Assembly (NCBI RefSeq): GCF_007748195.1
Contig: NZ_CP037920.1
Span: forward strand, 2,295,501-2,359,500
Source: Gimesia aquarii
GTDB taxonomy: Bacteria; Planctomycetota; Planctomycetia; Planctomycetales; Planctomycetaceae
Direction of reading: 5' to 3'
DNA length: 64,000 nucleotides
Part shown: in pieces, positions 33,539 through 42,743 of the stretch
Layout of the letters: every line of letters begins with the position of its first letter
Position numbering within the stretch: position 1 is the first letter of the stretch
Position numbers and translations under genes: made by a program
The notes under the pieces: model-generated
The model's database searches: none
What the model was told of the DNA's origin: nothing
The model's input: the letters and a program-made list of their open reading frames with translations, nothing else

Positions 33539-34936
33539 ATGTTATTAACCATCACTACCACTCATTCACCGGCAACGGATCTCGGATTCCTACTGCATAA
33601 GCACCCTGATCGATTCCAGAGTTTCGATCTTAGCTTCGGGAAAGCACACGTTTTTTATCCCGAAGTGAGCGAAGAACGGTGCGCGGCTTGTCTATTACTT
33701 GATATTGATCCGGTCGGGATGGTACGTCGCAAGGTGAAGGATCAACAAGTTCTACTCGATCATTACGTGAATGATCGTCCTTATGTGGCTTCTTCCTTCA
33801 TGAGTGTGGCCATTTCGCAGGTCTTTGGTAGTGCATTGAATGGACGCTGTAAAGATCGTCCTGATATTGTGACAACACCTTTGCCCCTCACGGCCTGTAT
33901 TGATGTCTTACCCGCGCGCGGTGGTGAGAGATTCTTACGTCAAATTTTTGAGCCACTCGGATATACAATTAAAGCTCAACAACATTCCCTAGATGAACTC
34001 TTTCCGGATTGGGGTGAGAGTTCCTACTTCTCAGTCAAAATTGAAGGTACGAAAAGACTTTCTGAGTTATTGAATCATCTTTATGTTCTCATTCCGGTGT
34101 TTGACAATCGTAAACACTACTTTGTCGGAGACGATGAACTGGAGAAATTACTTGCCAAAGGTGCGGGTTGGTTAGCGCAGCACCCTGAAAAAGAACAGAT
34201 TACCCGACGTTATCTGAAGCATCAGACAAGCTTGTTTCAAACAGCACTTGCAAGACTTGTTGAAGAAGAACAAACAGCTCAGATCGAATCTCGGACTAAA
34301 GACGACCAACCAGAAGAAGTCCTGGAAAAGCCGATGAGCCTCAATGAGCAACGTCATGGAACCGTGTTGGCCACTCTGCGTTCCAGCGGTGCTCGGAGTG
34401 TGATAGATCTTGGCTGTGGAGAAGGAAAGCTGCTGCGAGAACTGCTTAAAGATCGGCAGTTCGAACAGATTATCGGCATGGATGTTTCGATCCGTGCGTT
34501 AGAAAACGCCTCGAAACGGCTCAAGCTGGAACGGCTGCCCGAACGCCAGGCGGCGCGGGTTCAACTACAGCATGGTTCGCTGATCTATCGGGATCAACGC
34601 TTAAAGGGTTTTGATGCGGCTGCGCTGGTTGAAGTGATCGAACACCTGGATCCGCCCAGACTGGCAGCATTGGAACGGGTTGTGTTTGAATTCGCCCGCC
34701 CCAAAACAGTCGTGCTGACAACGCCGAACCAGGAATTTAACGTGATGTGGGAAACGTTGCCTGCCGACCAATTCCGGCATTCCGATCATCGTTTCGAATG
34801 GACGCGACAAGAGTCTCAAGACTGGGCCAACCGGGTTGCCGCGCAGTACGGATACACGGTGCGATTTTTACCGGTTGGACAGGAAGAGAAAAATGTCGGA
34901 TCGCCGACTCAGATGGGAGTATTTGAACATGTCTAG
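33539..34936 (+). CDS. hen1: bacterial Hen1, 3'-terminal RNA ribose 2'-O-methyltransferase
   Basis: 465 residues. The N-terminal half (MLLTITTTHSPATDLGFLLHKHPDRFQ to about 240) is the Hen1_L domain, which in characterised systems activates the ligase domain of Pnkp. The C-terminal methyltransferase has SAM motif SVIDLGCGEGK (287-297) and the Mn-binding set E365, E368, H369 (VEVIEHLD) with H414/H417 (FRHSDHRFEW). It methylates the 2'-OH at the 3' end before ligation and so protects the repaired site from recutting. It overlaps the next unknown gene by 8 bases. Confidence 0.95.
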   Translation: MLLTITTTHSPATDLGFLLHKHPDRFQSFDLSFGKAHVFYPEVSEERCAACLLLDIDPVGMVRRKVKDQQVLLDHYVNDRPYVASSFMSVAISQVFGSALNGRCKDRPDIVTTPLPLTACIDVLPARGGERFLRQIFEPLGYTIKAQQHSLDELFPDWGESSYFSVKIEGTKRLSELLNHLYVLIPVFDNRKHYFVGDDELEKLLAKGAGWLAQHPEKEQITRRYLKHQTSLFQTALARLVEEEQTAQIESRTKDDQPEEVLEKPMSLNEQRHGTVLATLRSSGARSVIDLGCGEGKLLRELLKDRQFEQIIGMDVSIRALENASKRLKLERLPERQAARVQLQHGSLIYRDQRLKGFDAAALVEVIEHLDPPRLAALERVVFEFARPKTVVLTTPNQEFNVMWETLPADQFRHSDHRFEWTRQESQDWANRVAAQYGYTVRFLPVGQEEKNVGSPTQMGVFEHV

Positions 34937-35816
34937 GCCAATCAGCAATCAACCATCAAAACAGCCAATTAGCTGGGAACGAGTTCGAGCGATATTCGAT
35001 TACCCTGAACCTCCGCAAAAAGTCTGGCAACGACAATTTGACTATAACGATGATAAGCTTCAGGAATTAGCCCAAACACCATATGAACAAATCGATTTTT
35101 CTGACATGTGGTATTACCACCATGATCTGGCTTATGTAAAGCTTCAGCCGGAATTGTTCGCCTACCTGTTTCCGGTATGCCTCATGGATTGGCATCATAC
35201 TCTTCAAAACAACAAGCCCTGTTCCCATGGCGACTCCGAATTCCACTCTGGAATTTACCAAGGTAATGTTTTCGAAAAAATGTTAACCTCAAAACAGTTG
35301 AATGAAATAACCTTCTTCTTTCGTGACAGTTTCTTGGAACGTTTGGATTCTGAACGAGAAACTCCACAACTTAAAAATGGTGTTCCAATATTTTGCTGGT
35401 TAGCTCGGTTTAATTCCCTTGGTGTCATTATTCCCAATATCGCGCCAATCTGGAATGCGTGGTGGTCTGTTGACACACCCGGACGCGCAATTACAGCGAT
35501 TCAATATTGTACATCATTAATGTACTTTGAAGGAGAAAATCCGTTCTTCGCAGAGTGGGATGGTATAGGCCCATATTATCTTTGGGGTAATGATATTCTT
35601 TTCGATATTGACGGTTGGAATGAAACTAATCGACACTTTCTGTCGACGACTCTCACCGTTGATTTTGTGAACCAGAAAGTATTTGAGGCAAAGGCCCGAT
35701 TGAGGGAAAACCCGATATTTGAGAAAGTCCAAAAGCTTGAGGACGATTTACCAAAGTGTCAAGAAGTGATTGCTTTACAAATAGACGAACTTCTTTCTCA
35801 ACTCGAATTGAAATGA
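34929..35816 (+). CDS. unknown protein between hen1 and pnkp
   Basis: 295 residues, no signal peptide, no recognised motif. It is rich in aromatic residues (WYYHHDLAYVKLQPELFAYLFPVCLMDWHHTL, WNAWWSVDTPGRAITAIQYCTSLMYFEGENPFF) and ends in a helix LPKCQEVIALQIDELLSQLEL. ATG 34929 overlaps the hen1 stop by 8 bases and GGGAG lies 10 bases upstream, so it is co-translated with hen1. Position between two known partners suggests a third subunit or an immunity/regulatory partner; this is inference. Confidence 0.75.
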   Translation: MSRPISNQPSKQPISWERVRAIFDYPEPPQKVWQRQFDYNDDKLQELAQTPYEQIDFSDMWYYHHDLAYVKLQPELFAYLFPVCLMDWHHTLQNNKPCSHGDSEFHSGIYQGNVFEKMLTSKQLNEITFFFRDSFLERLDSERETPQLKNGVPIFCWLARFNSLGVIIPNIAPIWNAWWSVDTPGRAITAIQYCTSLMYFEGENPFFAEWDGIGPYYLWGNDILFDIDGWNETNRHFLSTTLTVDFVNQKVFEAKARLRENPIFEKVQKLEDDLPKCQEVIALQIDELLSQLELK

Positions 35817-35896
35817 CGTTTGAAGACTTCATGAATCCGACATAGAAGATGTTTCATCTCAACCAAATTCAGACTTCACTATAAATAATCAAAAAC

Positions 35897-38500
35897 ATGA
35901 ATATCAAAATTCCCAACTTGTCACTTGTCGTTCTCATCGGCCCTAGTGGTTCGGGAAAAAGTACGTTTGCACAAAAACACTTTCTGCCGACCGAAGTCAT
36001 TTCGTCTGATACTTGTCGTGGACTGGTCAGTGATGATGAAAACAATCAAAGTGTCACGAAAGATGCTTTTGAGGTTTTGAACTTTATTGCCGCCAAACGA
36101 CTAGCTCTGGGCAAACTGACCATTGTTGACGCCACCAATGTCCAGAGAGACGCGCGAGAGCCCTGGGTTCAATTGGCGAGAAAATATCATTGCTTGCCGG
36201 TTGCAATCGTGCTGAATACACCTCAAAAAGTTTGCCAGGAACGCAATCGAAGTCGGCCTGATCGTGCTTTTGGGCCGCATGTCGTGCGGCAGCAACGATC
36301 TCAGCTTCGTCAACATTTAAAACGTCTCAAGCGTGAAGGATTTCGACATGTCTTTGTGATGGAAAGTGTTGAAGAAATCGAAGCAGCGACAGTCGAACGT
36401 GTTCCACTTTGGAACGATAAGCGTGACGAACACGGACCGTTCGATATCATCGGTGATATTCATGGATGCTGCGATGAACTTGAAGAGTTGCTCACACAAT
36501 TAGGTTACGAAAAAAGTGTGAAAGAAGCAGAAGACCCACTTTGGAGAAATCATTTCTATTCACATCCGGAAGGACGTAAAGCCGTTTTTGTGGGCGATCT
36601 GGTCGATCGTGGTCCGCGCGTTGTCGATGTTGTGCGAATTGTTCGCAACATGGTTCAGCAAGGTACAGGACTCTGTGTACCCGGCAACCATGATGTGAAA
36701 CTCTTACGCAAATTAAGTGGTAAGAACGTTCAAGTGAAACACGGTCTGGCTGAGACGCTGTCTGACATCGAATCGCTGCCTGACGATGTACGTGATCCGT
36801 TTTGTAAATCACTGGCGCAATTTATCGATGGTCTTGTCAGTCATTACGTGCTCGACGATGGCAAGCTGGTTGTAGCTCATGCAGGTATGAAAGAAGAGAT
36901 GCAGGGGCGAGGTTCGGGTAAAGTACGTGAGTTTGCTCTGTACGGAGAAACAACTGGGGAAACAGATGAGTTTGGTTTTCCCATACGATACAATTGGGCG
37001 GCGGAATACCGAGGTTCGGCAAATGTCGTCTACGGCCACACTCCCGTTCCGGAGCCGGAGTGGCTGAATCGAACGGTCAACGTCGATACGGGTTGTGTCT
37101 TTGGCGGCAAGTTGACTGCTCTGCGATATCCTGAGAGAGAATTCATCTCGGTTGCTGCTAAGCAGACCTATTGCGAATCGTCTCGCCCATTCCTGCCCGA
37201 ACACAAACAGGCATCAATGTTGTCTGCACAACAGCTGCATGATGATATTCTTGATGCAGAAGATGTGATCGGCAAGCGAATTGTTTCGACACGACTGCAA
37301 AGTAATATTACAATTCGAGAAGAGAACTCAACAGCTGCCTTGGAAGTCATGAGCCGTTTCGCTGCCAACCCAAAGTGGTTGATTTATCTACCACCAACGA
37401 TGTCACCTCCGGAGACAACAGCTGAAGCGGGTTTGTTAGAGCATCCGACGGAAGCCTTTTCCTACTTTCGCAGTCAAGGAGTGCCGGAGGTGATCTGTGA
37501 AGAGAAACATATGGGATCACGGGCCGTGATTGTGATCTGTCGTGATAAAGCAACCGCTCAACAACGATTTGGCGTAACCGAAGAGGAAATCGGCATTGTC
37601 TACACACGTACGGGTAGACGCTTCTTCAACGATGCGTTACTGGAAACACAATTTCTTGAGCGATTGCGGGCCGCTATGACCGCATCAGGGTTTTGGGATG
37701 AGTTTGATACGACCTGGGCCTGCTTCGACTGCGAATTGATGCCTTGGTCAACGAAGGCACAAGCAATATTACAATCACAATATGCGGCCGTAGGTGCGGC
37801 GGGAAACGGAGCGCTACCTGAAGTCGTCTCCGTGCTCCAACAAACTTCACAACGAATGAATCATGACGATAAACAACAGATTGATGATGTGTTATCACGA
37901 TTTCAAAATCGTCGAGAGTCTGTTGAACAATTTGTGACAGCATATCGGCAATACTGCTGGCCCGTTGAATCACTTAGTGACCTGAAACTGGCTCCCTTTC
38001 ATTTGCTGGCAACAGAGGGTCAGGTTCATATCGACCAGAATCATCTCTGGCACATGGAAACGCTGGCAAAAGTGTGTCGCGAAGATCAGGAACTATTATT
38101 AGCAACAGAGTACAAAGTGGTTGACGTGACTGATCCAAATAGTGAGAAAGCAGGAATCCACTGGTGGACGAGCTTGACAGAGCAAGGCGGAGAAGGCATG
38201 GTTGTAAAACCCGTTGATTGGGTTGTGCGTGGAAAAAAAGGATTAATCCAACCAGCGGTAAAATGCCGTGGGAAAGAATATTTGCGAATTATCTACGGCC
38301 CCGATTACGACTCGGAGAAAAATTTGTCACGTTTACGAAACCGGAGTCTGGGTCGAAAGCGATCATTGGCACTGCGAGAGTTTGCTCTGGGTGTTGAATC
38401 GTTGGAACGTTTTGTTCGGAAAGAACCACTGCGCCGCGTCCATGAATGTGTTTTTGGTGTTCTGGCGTTAGAAAGCGAACCAGTAGATCCTCGCCTCTAA
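35897..38500 (+). CDS. pnkp: bacterial Pnkp: polynucleotide kinase, phosphatase and ligase domains
   Basis: 867 residues in three domains. The 5'-kinase has P-loop LIGPSGSGKS (13-22) and VDATNVQRDAREPW. The metallophosphatase (about 181-450) has DIHG (D187, H189), GDLVDRGPR (D234, D237, R238) and GNHD (N264, H265), and removes 2',3'-cyclic and 3' phosphates. The adenylyltransferase domain has motif I EEKHMGSRAV with Lys537, and later GEGMVVKP and IQPAVKCRGKEYLRIIYG. On its own the ligase domain is inactive in sealing and needs Hen1, encoded just upstream. Confidence 0.95.
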   Translation: MNIKIPNLSLVVLIGPSGSGKSTFAQKHFLPTEVISSDTCRGLVSDDENNQSVTKDAFEVLNFIAAKRLALGKLTIVDATNVQRDAREPWVQLARKYHCLPVAIVLNTPQKVCQERNRSRPDRAFGPHVVRQQRSQLRQHLKRLKREGFRHVFVMESVEEIEAATVERVPLWNDKRDEHGPFDIIGDIHGCCDELEELLTQLGYEKSVKEAEDPLWRNHFYSHPEGRKAVFVGDLVDRGPRVVDVVRIVRNMVQQGTGLCVPGNHDVKLLRKLSGKNVQVKHGLAETLSDIESLPDDVRDPFCKSLAQFIDGLVSHYVLDDGKLVVAHAGMKEEMQGRGSGKVREFALYGETTGETDEFGFPIRYNWAAEYRGSANVVYGHTPVPEPEWLNRTVNVDTGCVFGGKLTALRYPEREFISVAAKQTYCESSRPFLPEHKQASMLSAQQLHDDILDAEDVIGKRIVSTRLQSNITIREENSTAALEVMSRFAANPKWLIYLPPTMSPPETTAEAGLLEHPTEAFSYFRSQGVPEVICEEKHMGSRAVIVICRDKATAQQRFGVTEEEIGIVYTRTGRRFFNDALLETQFLERLRAAMTASGFWDEFDTTWACFDCELMPWSTKAQAILQSQYAAVGAAGNGALPEVVSVLQQTSQRMNHDDKQQIDDVLSRFQNRRESVEQFVTAYRQYCWPVESLSDLKLAPFHLLATEGQVHIDQNHLWHMETLAKVCREDQELLLATEYKVVDVTDPNSEKAGIHWWTSLTEQGGEGMVVKPVDWVVRGKKGLIQPAVKCRGKEYLRIIYGPDYDSEKNLSRLRNRSLGRKRSLALREFALGVESLERFVRKEPLRRVHECVFGVLALESEPVDPRL

Positions 38501-38550
38501 ATAATGTTCTAATTTAGCCGGCTTGGTGAGTTTGAGAGGAATGAAAGAAA

Positions 38551-39501
38551 ATGAATAAGCGAGTGCATACTCATTCTAATATGATTTATTCAGAGGGTAC
38601 ACAGGTTGTCACATTACGCGATGTGATCGGTCAAAACGGTCGTATTCTGCACCCGCGCGGTTCAGTGGGTGTGGTCGTTCGCGCACCGAGAGATATTGAG
38701 CACTCTTATCGGATTCGATTTCTGGATGGAGCCGAAGAAGCACTCAAGCCCTCGGAATTGACACTACTCGCCCGGTTCAAGGAAGGAGAGATCGGTGATA
38801 GTGAGATTACGACAGGTAGAAGTGATCTGTTTGAGCGCGTGATCTTCCAATGTATTATCGGCTCACGGGCCTTCGGTTTAGATGATGACCAGTCTGATAC
38901 TGACTACCGAGGTGTCTATCTTCCACCGGCCGAACTGCATTGGTCTTTATACAGCGTACCGGAACAACTGGATTGCCACGAAACTCAGGAAACGTATTGG
39001 GAAATCCAAAAGTTTCTCGTATTGGCATTAAAGGCGAACCCGAATGTATTGGAATGCCTCTATACACCACTTGTAGAAAAGCTGACACCACTCGGTGAAG
39101 AACTACTTGCGATGAAGGAGATATTTCTTTCCCGTTTGGTTTACCAGACCTACAACGGTTACGTCATGTCGCAGTTTAAAAAAATGCAGACCGACATCAA
39201 AAATCAGGGGCAGGTCAAATGGAAACACGTAATGCACCTGATTCGGCTTTTAATTTCGGGGATTAAAGTGTTACGTGAAGGATTTGTTGTCGTCGATGCT
39301 GGCGAATATCGAGAACAATTACTGGCGATTAAACGCGGCGAAGTCCCCTGGAATGAGACAGAGAAATGGCGAAAGAGTCTGCATCAGGAGTTTGATGCCG
39401 CACTATCGAAAACAATACTACCGGATCGTCCGAATTACGAACAAGCAAATGAATTTCTGATTAAAGCGCGTCGCGCGGCTATTTTAGAAGAGCTACCATG
39501 A
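38551..39501 (+). CDS. RlaP-type nucleotidyltransferase with N-terminal SH3-like domain
   Basis: 316 residues. The polymerase-beta-type nucleotidyltransferase core has IIGSRAFGLDDDQSDTDYRGVYLP (GS at 104-105, catalytic Asp at 116 and 118), followed by a helical region KWKHVMHLIRLLISGIKVLREG. The first 75 residues (TLRDVIGQNGRILHPRGSVGVVV ... YRIRFLDGAEEALKPSELTLL) resemble a small beta-barrel like SH3/KOW. Relatives (YcgL/PF10127) recur beside RNA ligases and are thought to add nucleotides to RNA ends; activity is not shown here. Overlaps the next gene by 4 bases. Confidence 0.85.
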   Translation: MNKRVHTHSNMIYSEGTQVVTLRDVIGQNGRILHPRGSVGVVVRAPRDIEHSYRIRFLDGAEEALKPSELTLLARFKEGEIGDSEITTGRSDLFERVIFQCIIGSRAFGLDDDQSDTDYRGVYLPPAELHWSLYSVPEQLDCHETQETYWEIQKFLVLALKANPNVLECLYTPLVEKLTPLGEELLAMKEIFLSRLVYQTYNGYVMSQFKKMQTDIKNQGQVKWKHVMHLIRLLISGIKVLREGFVVVDAGEYREQLLAIKRGEVPWNETEKWRKSLHQEFDAALSKTILPDRPNYEQANEFLIKARRAAILEELP

Positions 39502-40247
39502 ACATCGACCCTCGATTACATAAGCAAGTTGCAGAACATCCCTTTCCACTATTGTTTGCTACAATCAGCGGATCGCACCTGTATGGCTTTCCGTCAGCCG
39601 ACTCTGATTATGATTTGCGTGGTGCACATATTTTATCACTTGAAAAAGTGATTGGTTTGAACATCGGAAAGGAAACGGTTGAAAAATCCGGGATTCATGA
39701 TGGACTGGAAATTGATCTGGTTACGCATGATGTGAACAAGTTTTTCAATTTAATGCTCAAGAAAAATGGTTATGTTCTGGAACAGTTACTTTCTCCCTTA
39801 GTCGTTCACACGACACCTGAGCATGAAGAGTTAATGTCGATCGCTTCAGAGTGTGTGACGAAATTCCATGCTTATCACTATCTTGGTTTTGCCGCAACAC
39901 AATGGAAATTATTTCAAAAGGAAGATCCACCACGTGTGAAACCACTTTTGTATGTCTACCGGGTTTTGCTGACAGGGATCCACCTGATGAAAACGGGAAA
40001 TGTGGAAGCGAACCTGATTCACCTGAACGAATCAGCCAGGCTATCGTATATTCCTGAACTCATCGAACGTAAAGTAGATGGCAAGGAGAAAGAGACGCTG
40101 AATCAAGCCGACCTGGAATTTCACGAACAGGAATATGATCGGCTGGTAGGTGAGCTTGAACGTTCAATGGAGCAAAGTGAATTACCAGAGAAAACTCAAG
40201 CGACTGAAGCATTAAATGACTTGCTGATACGAATTCGTTTACGATAA
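39498..40247 (+). CDS. second RlaP-type nucleotidyltransferase
   Basis: A 249-residue paralogue without the N-terminal barrel. The core is LLFATISGSHLYGFPSADSDYDLRGAHIL (GS at 25-26, catalytic Asp at 37 and 39), then VLEQLLSPLVVHTTPEHEEL and KPLLYVYRVLLTGIHLMKTG, which match the same helical region as the upstream protein. The ATG overlaps the upstream stop (ATGA), so the pair may act as a heterodimer. Function is inferred from the family and context only. Confidence 0.85.
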   Translation: MNIDPRLHKQVAEHPFPLLFATISGSHLYGFPSADSDYDLRGAHILSLEKVIGLNIGKETVEKSGIHDGLEIDLVTHDVNKFFNLMLKKNGYVLEQLLSPLVVHTTPEHEELMSIASECVTKFHAYHYLGFAATQWKLFQKEDPPRVKPLLYVYRVLLTGIHLMKTGNVEANLIHLNESARLSYIPELIERKVDGKEKETLNQADLEFHEQEYDRLVGELERSMEQSELPEKTQATEALNDLLIRIRLR

Positions 40248-40248
40248 A

Positions 40249-40267
40249 ATTATGAGACTCTCATAAT
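40249..40267 (+). promoter_or_regulatory. 19-bp palindrome upstream of the nitroreductase gene
   Basis: ATTATGAGACTCTCATAAT is perfectly palindromic around the central C and lies between the end of the RNA-repair island and ATG 40291. It may be an operator for the oxidoreductase gene; the binding regulator is unknown. Confidence 0.55.
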
Positions 40268-40290
40268 TTATCGTGAACGGAGGAGTGTCA

Positions 40291-41295
40291 ATGCCTTTGG
40301 AAGAACGATTTTCCTGCTGGAAGGTTGTTGAAGAGGACTATCCCGCCGAAGCATCACTTACAGAACGTCTGCGTTTCCTCATTCGCTATGCGATTTTGGC
40401 TCCGTCCAGTCATAACACCGAACCATGGTTGTATCGAATTCACGACGATCAAATTGATCTGTTCTATGATGAATCGCGTTGGCTCAAAGTTGCCGATAGT
40501 GATCAAAGGGAACTACATATCAGCGTAGGATGTGCGCTGGAAAACCTGCTCATCGCCGCAGAGCACTTTGGTCTGGAGCATCAAGTCTCTTTTTTACCAG
40601 GGAATGATGAGCCCTCACTTTGCGCTAATGTAACGTTCAGGGAGCAGGAAAAACGTGCTCCGTATCGACCCGACGAATTATTTTCCATGATTCCTGTTCG
40701 GCATACCAATCATGGTCAATGCGAAGACCGTGAAATTCCCGGTGATCTTCTACAGCAACTTCAGGATACCTGCGTCGAAGATTCTCTCATGCTGCATCTG
40801 ACAGCCGACGATGAGATAAAGCAAAAAGTGGACGAGTTGGTGGTGAGGGGAGACGCGATTGAATTCTCTGATCCGGCGTTTCGAGAAGAACTCGCACAGT
40901 GGGTGGGGCAAGGCGTTTTTGGAACGGGTTGGTTGATGTCAAAAATTGCAAAGCTCGCTGTCTGCTATATTGATATGGGAAACACGCAAGCAAAGAAAGA
41001 TTCGGAAGTTCTGATGAGTTCACCGATCCTGGGACTGATTAGCTCAAAGACGGATGATCGAATGTCGCAGCTTCAGGTAGGACAAGTCTACGAGCGACTT
41101 TCTCTGCTGGCCGCTTTGCATGGCATCTGGTGTCAACCGATGAGTCAAATCGTCCAAGTACCTGAGCTGAAGAGCGAACTGGCAACTCTGATTCCCCAGC
41201 AAGGACTGACGCCTCAGCATCCGTTTCGTATAGGTTACGCTCCCGCAGAAAAACATCACACCCCCCGCAGACCTTTCAAAGAGGTGCTCGTGTAA
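40291..41295 (+). CDS. Acg-type nitroreductase-family protein
   Basis: 334 residues. FLIRYAILAPSSHNTEPWLYRIHDDQIDLFYDESRWLKVADSDQRELHISVGCALENLLIAAEHFGL is the FMN-binding start typical of the Acg/nitroreductase-like group, and the C-terminus has YERLSLLAALHGIWCQPMSQIVQ. Some members have lost catalysis and store flavin. ATG 40291 has GGAGGA 6 bases upstream; a GTG at 40273 is rejected. It ends 5 bases from the convergent neighbour. Confidence 0.8.
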   Translation: MPLEERFSCWKVVEEDYPAEASLTERLRFLIRYAILAPSSHNTEPWLYRIHDDQIDLFYDESRWLKVADSDQRELHISVGCALENLLIAAEHFGLEHQVSFLPGNDEPSLCANVTFREQEKRAPYRPDELFSMIPVRHTNHGQCEDREIPGDLLQQLQDTCVEDSLMLHLTADDEIKQKVDELVVRGDAIEFSDPAFREELAQWVGQGVFGTGWLMSKIAKLAVCYIDMGNTQAKKDSEVLMSSPILGLISSKTDDRMSQLQVGQVYERLSLLAALHGIWCQPMSQIVQVPELKSELATLIPQQGLTPQHPFRIGYAPAEKHHTPRRPFKEVLV

Positions 41296-41300
41296 AACAC

Positions 41301-42152
41301 TCACGCCATTACCGAAACCATGTCGAGGACATGACTACCGAGTTCAACATCACCTTCGATTTGAATATCGGGGAATCGTGAGAGCGCTGTTTTGCGGTCG
41401 AGACGTTTTGTGAACAGTTTCCAGGCAGAGTCCTGACTGATTATGAATCGCGCGGTCGGGGTTCCGGTTTCTTTAGAAACTTGAACCCATTCTCCAGCTT
41501 GTCGAAGCAAAAACCAATGTCCTCCTGCGTTTCCAGTGATTTCAACTTTCAACAGAGATGCATCTGGTTTGTTGATCGTTCGAAATGTGAATGGCAGCGC
41601 CCGCATGAAGATATCAAGGCAGGGGTGGAACAGTCTTCGCTCGATGATCGTACAGGAATGACCGGTTGCATCGAAGATTTGTTGAGTGTGATGCCACTTT
41701 TCCGTATAGTCTCGTGCCACGTCCATCCAGTTAAGAGACTCACTTTCACCGGCCCATGCTACAGGAAAAATCGCTGGTCCGAAGGGATCGAGTGATTCAA
41801 AGAGATCAGCCAGTTGTGCATCAGCCCATTCGATGAGGCTTACTAACACTTGTGGGCTCAGGCGGCGGGTCCCTGTTTCCCACTCGGTATTCAAGCGATT
41901 GAGAAAGTCAAGGAGTGATTCATCCGGCTGGGGTTCGCTGAAACCATCGGGAGACATGTAACCATCCCTTTGCACCGAGAGGCGTCGCAAACTCCCATCA
42001 AGCAAATGTGTGGCGATGTCCTTCACGTTGCGCTGGGAACTGCTGGTTGGTTGATGCCATTCCTCTGCGTTCAGACTTTGTAATAAAGCGACGAGTTTTC
42101 CACTGATTTCTCGGAACAGGGGAGCGACAAGGATGGGAGAAGAATCAGACAT
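41301..42152 (-). CDS. MDMPI/DinB-like maleylpyruvate isomerase-family protein
   Basis: 283 residues. The N-terminal four-helix region with VAPLFREISGKLVALLQSLNAEEWHQPTSSSQRNVKDIATHLLDGSLRRLSVQRDGY and YTEKWHHTQQIFDATG resembles the mycothiol-dependent maleylpyruvate isomerase N-terminal (DinB-superfamily) domain, where His residues bind zinc. The C-terminal 90 residues (DASLLKVEITGNAGGHWFLLRQAGEW) look like the second MDMPI domain. The start codon is uncertain (42152 or 42206). No mycothiol genes are in the window. Confidence 0.65.
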   Translation of the reverse strand: MSDSSPILVAPLFREISGKLVALLQSLNAEEWHQPTSSSQRNVKDIATHLLDGSLRRLSVQRDGYMSPDGFSEPQPDESLLDFLNRLNTEWETGTRRLSPQVLVSLIEWADAQLADLFESLDPFGPAIFPVAWAGESESLNWMDVARDYTEKWHHTQQIFDATGHSCTIIERRLFHPCLDIFMRALPFTFRTINKPDASLLKVEITGNAGGHWFLLRQAGEWVQVSKETGTPTARFIISQDSAWKLFTKRLDRKTALSRFPDIQIEGDVELGSHVLDMVSVMA

Positions 42153-42361
42153 TTTGTAAGGAACCCTATTGTATTTCGTCAAATGAATCCGACAAATGTC
42201 GGCCATGTTTCAGTGATCTATATCATGATCTTTTAGCATAATTCGATCCCGTTTCTTTTCAGACACGAATAGAGTTCACAGGTTCTCGAAACGAAAATAT
42301 TCTGTCTGGCAATGTCTATCCTAATGGAAATAAGTGGAATATCTGACTTGCCGGTGCTGTT

Positions 42362-42691
42362 TCAATGAGAGATGCCGCTCATGTTCAATCCGACAATACC
42401 CAAAATAACGAGAATCAATGAAACAATTTTCAAGGCGTTGACTTCATCACCAAAACAGATTACTCCAATGATCGCCAGCAGGCTTACACCCACGCCCGAC
42501 CAAATCGCATAAACGGTACCGAGGGGAAAGGACCTCATTGCCTGTCCGAGTAGTGCAAAACAGAGCACATAAAATACGACCACTCCTACTGAGTATTTCG
42601 TAGTGTGCGGTGAGTCGCCAGACGCGAGTTTCAAAAACGTCGTTCCGATTACCTCGCACGTAATGGACGACAACAGCCACAGCCATTTCAT
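42362..42691 (-). CDS. SMR-family small multidrug/guanidinium exporter
   Basis: A 109-residue protein with four membrane helices. MKWLWLLSSITCEVIGTTFLKLASG contains the essential proton/substrate Glu in helix 1 (position 13), and the loop YAIWSGVGVSLLAIIG in helix 3 is the SMR hallmark. Dimers export cationic compounds in exchange for protons. ATG 42691 is chosen because GGGGAGGA lies just upstream. The gene is monocistronic. Confidence 0.9.
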   Translation of the reverse strand: MKWLWLLSSITCEVIGTTFLKLASGDSPHTTKYSVGVVVFYVLCFALLGQAMRSFPLGTVYAIWSGVGVSLLAIIGVICFGDEVNALKIVSLILVILGIVGLNMSGISH

Positions 42692-42743
42692 ATTTTGTTC
42701 CTCCCCTTTCTCTGTCATTCCATTGATTCTAAACCAGCGGCAA

